A program made the translations under genes and the position numbers. The notes beneath the pieces are model-generated. The model was not told where the DNA came from and did not search any database. It saw only the letters and a program-made list of their open reading frames with translations. Positions 31,751 to 36,054 of a stretch of 36,054 bases of DNA are shown here, piece after piece; the first letter of the stretch is position 1, and the number at the start of each line of letters is the position of its first letter. The DNA lies in the NCBI GenBank assembly GCA_037133215.1, contig JBAXOM010000004.1, positions 1 to 36,054 of the forward strand. The letters run 5' to 3'. The stretch is from F1-60-MAGs149 sp037133215 (GTDB lineage: Bacteria > Actinomycetota > Thermoleophilia > Gaiellales > F1-60-MAGs149).

Positions 31751-33018
31751 GCAGCCGCATTGCCGGCCTGCGCGCCTACGAGGTGCTCGATTCGCGCGGC
31801 CGACCCACCGTGGAGGCCGAGGTCACACTCAGCTCGGGACTCACCGTCCGAGCCAGCGTTCCCTCGGGCGCATCGACTGGACGGCACGAGGCTGTCGAGC
31901 TGCGCGATGGCGATGCGGCGCGCTACTCCGGGCGTGGCGTCTTAGGTGCCATCGCCAACGTCGAGGGCGAGATCAGTGCGGCCCTCCAAGGATTGGATAC
32001 GACTGAGCGCGCGCTGATCGACGCCACGCTGCGCAGCCTCGATGGCACACCAAACTGCTCGCGTCTCGGCGGCAACGCGATCCTCGCTGCCTCGGTGGCG
32101 ACAGCGCGCGCTGCCGCGCTGGCGCAGGACGTGCCCCTGTGGCAGCACCTGGGTGGCGATCAGGCATCCGTGCTGCCAAGGCCGATGGTTAACGCTCTGT
32201 CGGGCGGGCTGCACGCCGAGCACAGTGTCGATCTCCAGGACTATCTCGCCATTCCCGTGGCGGCAACGACGTTTCCGGAGGCAATCGAGCACGTCGCGAA
32301 GGTACTGGCCGCGCTGGCCGACGAGTTGCGCGCTCGTGGCCGGACACTGTTGCGTGCGGACGAGGGTGGCTTTGCCGCCGGCCTCGGCAATCGCGATGGT
32401 CTCGAACTCCTCGTGGCTGCGATCGAACGCGCGGGTTTCGTGCCCGGCGACGAGATCGCGATCGGCCTCGATGTCGCTGCGAGTCAGCTTGTCACTGAGG
32501 GCGGCTATCGCCTCGCTGCAGACAACGAGACCGTCACGGCGGACGTGTGGTGCGAGCGCCTGATCGCGTGGACTCAGGACTTTCCGATCGTCAGCATCGA
32601 GGATCCGTTCGGCGAGGACGACTGGGTGCCCTGGCCCCAGCTGACAGCCGCGCTTGGGTCGCGGGTTCAGATCATCGGCGACGATCTCCTCTGCACGCAG
32701 CTCGATCGCCTCGAGCAGGCGATCGCCACCGATGCTGCCAATGCGGTGCTGGTCAAGGCCAACCAGGTCGGCACGCTGTCCGACGCGCTCGCCGTGGCGG
32801 CACGCGCCCGCGAGGCCAATTGGCGGGTGGTTGTGAGTGCTCGCTCAGGCGAGACAGAAGACGACTGGCTGGCCGATTTGGCGATTGCCGCTGGACCCGG
32901 CCAGCTGAAGGTTGGGTCGTTGACGCAGTCAGAGCGCTTGGCGAAATACAACCGGCTGCTGCGCATCAGCGCCACCCGTGCGGATGGTGGTGCACTCGCG
33001 CGCTGGGGGGGCGCATAG
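31747..33018 (+). CDS. eno: Divergent enolase (phosphopyruvate hydratase) homologue
   Basis: This encodes 423 residues with full enolase architecture. Conserved: SGASTG loop, His156, Glu206 (DEGGF), metal ligands in GLDVAAS, SIEDPF and GDD, Lys337, Arg366, Ser367 and Lys388, all at the same spacing as E. coli. Two positions differ: the Glu of the IQEF motif is Asp165 (DLQDY), and the His before RSGE is Ala365 (SARSGE). It may be the glycolytic enolase with drift, or a paralogue acting on another phosphorylated acid. It is translationally coupled to a kinase-like gene and not to glycolytic genes. The C-terminus is slightly short. Confidence 0.85.
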   Translation: MSSRIAGLRAYEVLDSRGRPTVEAEVTLSSGLTVRASVPSGASTGRHEAVELRDGDAARYSGRGVLGAIANVEGEISAALQGLDTTERALIDATLRSLDGTPNCSRLGGNAILAASVATARAAALAQDVPLWQHLGGDQASVLPRPMVNALSGGLHAEHSVDLQDYLAIPVAATTFPEAIEHVAKVLAALADELRARGRTLLRADEGGFAAGLGNRDGLELLVAAIERAGFVPGDEIAIGLDVAASQLVTEGGYRLAADNETVTADVWCERLIAWTQDFPIVSIEDPFGEDDWVPWPQLTAALGSRVQIIGDDLLCTQLDRLEQAIATDAANAVLVKANQVGTLSDALAVAARAREANWRVVVSARSGETEDDWLADLAIAAGPGQLKVGSLTQSERLAKYNRLLRISATRADGGALARWGGA

Positions 33019-33020
33019 CG

Positions 33021-33057
33021 GTCCGAGCTTCGAGCCATCGAGGCTCGAAGCTCGGAC
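33021..33057. terminator. Perfect 16-bp hairpin between convergent genes
   Basis: The stem 33021-33036 and 33042-33057 (starting GTCCGAGCTTCG) is perfect with a 5-base loop ATCGA. It lies 3 bases after the enolase stop and 13 bases beyond the rhodopsin stop, so it can end transcription from both sides. No T-tract is present; it may also be a palindromic repeat element. Confidence 0.75.
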
Positions 33058-33070
33058 AACCAGCAACGCT

Positions 33071-33778
33071 TTACGCGACGTGCTTGGACGCTTTGCTGAC
33101 ACCCGTGACAAGCAGGATGCCGAAGCCGACCTTGGCGATCACATCGATCACCGCGAAGACGGCGATTTCGCCCGTGAGGCTCAATGTGCCCGCACCTTCG
33201 GTGCCGAGGGCCCAGAGAACGGGGTAGATCAGCCAGAGGACCGTCAGGATCGTCAAGAGGCGCACGTACAGCGGCTTCATCGTGCTGGACACGTACTCCT
33301 TGACGGGGCCGTAGACAGCCCACAGGACGAGCAGGAAGAACACGCAGCTGATTGCGTACCACAGCCACTTATCGTCGTGGCCGTTGCGGAGTGCCGCAAC
33401 GAAGCCCGTCACGATCATGAGAATGTCGGCTCCAAGAACGAAGCCAATCAATCCGCCGCGCTCACGCCCAGCTTCTCCACCCGCCACTGCAGCGATACCG
33501 ACCGTTACGAGGCCGAGCAAGAGCAGAGGCGTTGTGAGCACCCAGTCGGCGTAACGAGCGAAGAAAATCTCGTAACCGTTGACTGTGATCGTGCCGATGC
33601 CGGTCGCCATGGCGAGGTAGGCACACGCTGCAATCGCGCAGACGAAGAAGCTCGCCGTTACGTGATGCCGCTCAGCTTTTGGTAGTCGGAAGCCGAGCGC
33701 CGCGATAATAATCGCGCCGAGCGACATCCCGATCGTCCCGGCCCACAAGATTGTCTCTTGTGTCGAGGTCAGTTCCAT
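33071..33778 (-). CDS. Bacteriorhodopsin-like type 1 rhodopsin (D-T-G motif)
   Basis: This encodes a 235-residue, seven-helix retinal protein closest in motif content to haloarchaeal bacteriorhodopsin. Helix C reads RYADWVLTTPLLLLGL: Arg75, Asp78 and Thr82 match BR Arg82, Asp85 and Thr89, while Gly89 replaces the proton donor Asp96. Trp182, Tyr185 and Trp189 line retinal as in BR; Glu194 and Glu204 keep the proton-release pair; Asp212 and the retinal lysine Lys216 (DVIAKVGFG) are intact, even with BR numbering. Leucine at the tuning site suggests green light. ATG 33778 has GGAGGA 7 bases upstream. No carotenoid, retinal or transducer gene is adjacent. Proton pump (slow) or sensor are both possible. 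Confidence 0.95.
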   Translation of the reverse strand: MELTSTQETILWAGTIGMSLGAIIIAALGFRLPKAERHHVTASFFVCAIAACAYLAMATGIGTITVNGYEIFFARYADWVLTTPLLLLGLVTVGIAAVAGGEAGRERGGLIGFVLGADILMIVTGFVAALRNGHDDKWLWYAISCVFFLLVLWAVYGPVKEYVSSTMKPLYVRLLTILTVLWLIYPVLWALGTEGAGTLSLTGEIAVFAVIDVIAKVGFGILLVTGVSKASKHVA

Positions 33779-33925
33779 TGTTCTCTCCTCCGTAGTTAAC
33801 GTAGACACGTACTTGTATCTTTTCTTCTCTTCGCACCGTGTCTGATTTACGATGAGTGGGGAATTACGCGGTTTTTTAGCGCATGCAGTGCCGTGCTTTG
33901 TGCGAGCGCCACGTATCCTGCCTTT
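33779..33925. promoter_or_regulatory. Divergent control region, rhodopsin and leuS
   Basis: This 147-base gap is more AT-rich than its surroundings. For leuS, TATCCT (33914-33919) lies 6 bases before the ATG with no ribosome-binding site. For rhodopsin, the minus strand offers TACGTT (33803-33798) and a strong GGAGGA. No -35 or T-box is evident. Confidence 0.45.
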
Positions 33926-36054
33926 ATGGAGCGTTATGACCCTCAGGCAATCGAAGCTCGTTGGCAGGCCGTCTGGGCCGACGAGCGTGCGTTTGAGACG
34001 CCCAATCCGAGCGATCCCGGCAATGACGAGCGGCCGCGGGCGTATGTCCTCGAGATGCTGCCGTATCCGTCCGGCGACCTGCACATGGGGCATGTCACCA
34101 ACTACACGATGGGCGACGTCGTCTCGCACTTTCGTCGCCGTACCGGTTTCCAGGTTCTTCACCCGATGGGCTACGACTCGTTTGGTCTGCCGGCCGAGAA
34201 TGCGGCGATCAAGACGGGTGGCAAGCCTGCCGAGGTAACCGCGCACAACATCGCTCGGATTCGCGAGCAGATGCTGCGCATGGGCTGGTCGATCGACTGG
34301 AGCCGCGAGCTCTCGACGTCGGACCCGGCCTACTACCGCTGGACGCAGTGGATCTTCCTGCAGATGTTCGAGCGCGGTCTGGCGTACAAGCGCACGGCTG
34401 CCGTCAAGTGGTGTCCGCAGGATCAGACGGTACTTGCCAACGAGCAGGTTGTGGATGGCTGCTGCGAGCGCTGTGGTGCCGAGGTCGAGGCGCGCGATCT
34501 CGACCAGTGGTTCTTCCGCATCACCGACTACGCCGATCGCCTGCTCGACGACATGGATCAGTTGGAGAACTGGCCCGAGCGCGTGTTGACGATGCAGCGC
34601 AACTGGATTGGTCGCTCGCATGGTGCCGAGGTGGTTTTCCGCGTCGTCGACAGCGAGGCCGAAATTCCCGTTTTTACGACGCGTCCCGACACCCTGTTTG
34701 GCGCCACGTTCTTCGTGCTCGCGCCTGAGCATCCGCTGATCAGCGAACTCGTGCACGGTACGGCCGCCGAGGCCGAGGTGATGGACTATGTCCGTCGCCG
34801 CAGCGCCGAGTCGGTGGCCGATCGCATGCGCGACGACCGGCCCAAGACAGGTGTCGACACCGGCCGGCGCGTCGTCAATCCCGTCACGCTCGAGGAGATC
34901 CCGGTCTGGGTCTCCGACTATGTGCTCGTCGAGTACGGCACGGGCGCGATCATGGCCGTGCCGGGCCACGACGATCGCGACCACGCCTTCGCGACGCTGT
35001 TTGGTCTTCCGATTCGCCAGGTCGTCGCCGCTGTGGACGGAGAGGTCGATGTCCAGGCCGAGGCTTATACATCAGCCGACGAGGACGCCTTGCTCGTCAA
35101 CTCGGGCCAGTTCGATGGCCTCGCGGTGTCGGAGGCCAAGTCGGCGGTGGCCGCCTGGCTGGCCGAGGAAGGCCGGGGCGAGACCAAGACCGCCTATCGC
35201 CTCCGCGATTGGCTCGTGTCGCGCCAACGCTACTGGGGTGCGCCAATCCCAATCATCGATTGCCCGTCCTGCGGCCTCGTGCCTGTGCCGGACGCTGATC
35301 TGCCGGTGGTGTTGCCCGAGATCGAGGACTACGCGCCGAAGGGCCGTTCGCCCTTGGCTGCCGCCGAGGAGTGGCGCAGCGTGCCGTGCCCGACCTGTGG
35401 CACTGCGGCCTTGCGTGAGACCGACACGATGGACACGTTTGTCGATTCCTCGTGGTACTACCTGCGCTACATCTCGGCGCACGACGACACGCAGGTCTTC
35501 GACAAGGCTGCTGTCGACTGGTGGCTACCGGTGGGCCAGTACATCGGTGGCGTCGAGCACGCGATCTTGCATCTGCTCTACAGCCGGTTCTTCACGAAGG
35601 TGCTGTTCGACGCGGGCTTTGTTGGCTTCGAGGAGCCGTTCGCGAACCTCTTCACGCAGGGGATGATCTACAAGGACGGCGCCAAGATGTCGAAGTCGAA
35701 GGGCAACGTTGTCGCCCCCGACGCGATCGTCAATCGCTACGGCGCCGATGCCCTGCGCATGTACGTCCTCTTTATGGGCCCGCCCGACCAGGACAAGGAA
35801 TGGTCCGACAATGGTGTGCTTGGACCGTCACGCTTTCTCGACCGCCTTTGGAAGGCCGTGCAACGCATCGCGAGCGAGGTGCGCGGCGAGGCATTGCCTG
35901 CCGCGCCGAGTGGGGCAGAGGGGGCAGCGCTCGACCTGCTGCGCCTGACGCACCAGACGACGAAGCGCGTCACCGAAGACATCGATCGCCGCCTGCAATT
36001 CAACACGGCAATCGCTGCGTCGATGGAGTTGCTCAACGGGATCGAGAAGGCGCG
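33926..36054 (+). CDS. leuS: Leucyl-tRNA synthetase (partial, 3' end cut)
   Basis: This encodes the first 709 residues of LeuRS, which charges tRNA-Leu; the gene runs off the window. The class I motifs are HMGH (53-56, in PSGDLHMGH) and KMSKS (587-591). The CP1 editing domain shows TTRPDTLFGATF and GTGAIMAVPGHDDRDHAF. Zinc-type Cys pairs occur in CCERCG, CPSCG and CPTCG. VDSSWYYLRY is a typical bacterial LeuRS stretch. The ATG at 33926 follows TATCCT by 6 bases and has no ribosome-binding site, so it is probably leaderless. Expected full length is roughly 800 residues or slightly more. Confidence 0.97.
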   Translation, partial: MERYDPQAIEARWQAVWADERAFETPNPSDPGNDERPRAYVLEMLPYPSGDLHMGHVTNYTMGDVVSHFRRRTGFQVLHPMGYDSFGLPAENAAIKTGGKPAEVTAHNIARIREQMLRMGWSIDWSRELSTSDPAYYRWTQWIFLQMFERGLAYKRTAAVKWCPQDQTVLANEQVVDGCCERCGAEVEARDLDQWFFRITDYADRLLDDMDQLENWPERVLTMQRNWIGRSHGAEVVFRVVDSEAEIPVFTTRPDTLFGATFFVLAPEHPLISELVHGTAAEAEVMDYVRRRSAESVADRMRDDRPKTGVDTGRRVVNPVTLEEIPVWVSDYVLVEYGTGAIMAVPGHDDRDHAFATLFGLPIRQVVAAVDGEVDVQAEAYTSADEDALLVNSGQFDGLAVSEAKSAVAAWLAEEGRGETKTAYRLRDWLVSRQRYWGAPIPIIDCPSCGLVPVPDADLPVVLPEIEDYAPKGRSPLAAAEEWRSVPCPTCGTAALRETDTMDTFVDSSWYYLRYISAHDDTQVFDKAAVDWWLPVGQYIGGVEHAILHLLYSRFFTKVLFDAGFVGFEEPFANLFTQGMIYKDGAKMSKSKGNVVAPDAIVNRYGADALRMYVLFMGPPDQDKEWSDNGVLGPSRFLDRLWKAVQRIASEVRGEALPAAPSGAEGAALDLLRLTHQTTKRVTEDIDRRLQFNTAIAASMELLNGIEKA

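Noticed and set aside
33071..33778. Heliorhodopsin or ordinary proteorhodopsin
   Set aside because: The N-terminus and helix order fit type 1; the helix C motif is BR-like with TT after DWVL and Gly at the donor site, not the Glu of proteorhodopsin.
33779..34984. Long minus-strand open frame continuous with rhodopsin, suggesting a fusion protein
   Set aside because: It is antisense to leuS and the divergent promoter region; the rhodopsin has its own ATG with a strong ribosome-binding site and a normal N-terminus.

Overview
The window is about 36 kb of GC-rich, tightly packed bacterial chromosome with many GTG starts and many 4-base stop/start overlaps (ATGA or GTGA). It looks actinobacterial. 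OpcA sits beside zwf, and the order mreC-mreD-pbp2-rodA-(radical-SAM remnant)-DUF2344-rng-rplU-rpmA-obg-nadD-rsfS resembles the chromosomal cell-wall/ribosome block of Streptomyces. A haloarchaeal-type rhodopsin, a class I (DhnA-type) aldolase and a KH/TRAM-like RNase E/G point to a lineage outside the classical Actinomycetia, perhaps Thermoleophilia-like. That placement is inference; no rRNA is present.

Layout. Positions 1-2258 hold a partial DsbA-like membrane thioredoxin (minus strand) that diverges from a small lipoprotein and a POT peptide transporter. Positions 2256-2353 are a perfect long inverted repeat separating convergent genes. Positions 2358-7274 (minus) form a sugar operon: zwf, opcA, glk, a small cupin and class I fba. 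Positions 7432-8807 hold the FAD and 2Fe-2S subunits of a molybdenum hydroxylase without a catalytic subunit beside them. Positions 8881-13386 are nnr, a CBS-pair protein, alr and a CCA-adding-type nucleotidyltransferase, followed by a rhodanese. Positions 13853-25459 are the elongasome genes (no mreB) running into RNase E/G, L21, L27, Obg, NadD and RsfS, followed by tRNA-Ala(GGC).

Positions 25606-25707 carry two related hairpin repeats. Positions 25711-30724 (minus) hold a Tat-exported DyP peroxidase and a four-gene set of two ABC exporters. Positions 30761-33018 are a kinase-like gene overlapping a divergent enolase. Positions 33071-33778 (minus) encode a bacteriorhodopsin-like protein, divergent from leuS, which runs off the end. 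No gap between genes exceeds about 150 bases. The gaps hold promoters and hairpins as listed.

The most notable items are: the rhodopsin, which keeps the bacteriorhodopsin retinal pocket and proton-release glutamates but lacks the cytoplasmic proton donor; the enolase paralogue with two active-site changes paired to a kinase; the stand-alone C-terminal piece of a radical-SAM protein; a recurrent TANNNT box 6-7 bases before start codons, implying leaderless transcription; an alanine racemase whose only sensible start is ATA; and three kinds of palindromic element at gene ends. I see no phage, transposase, CRISPR array or clear defence system.
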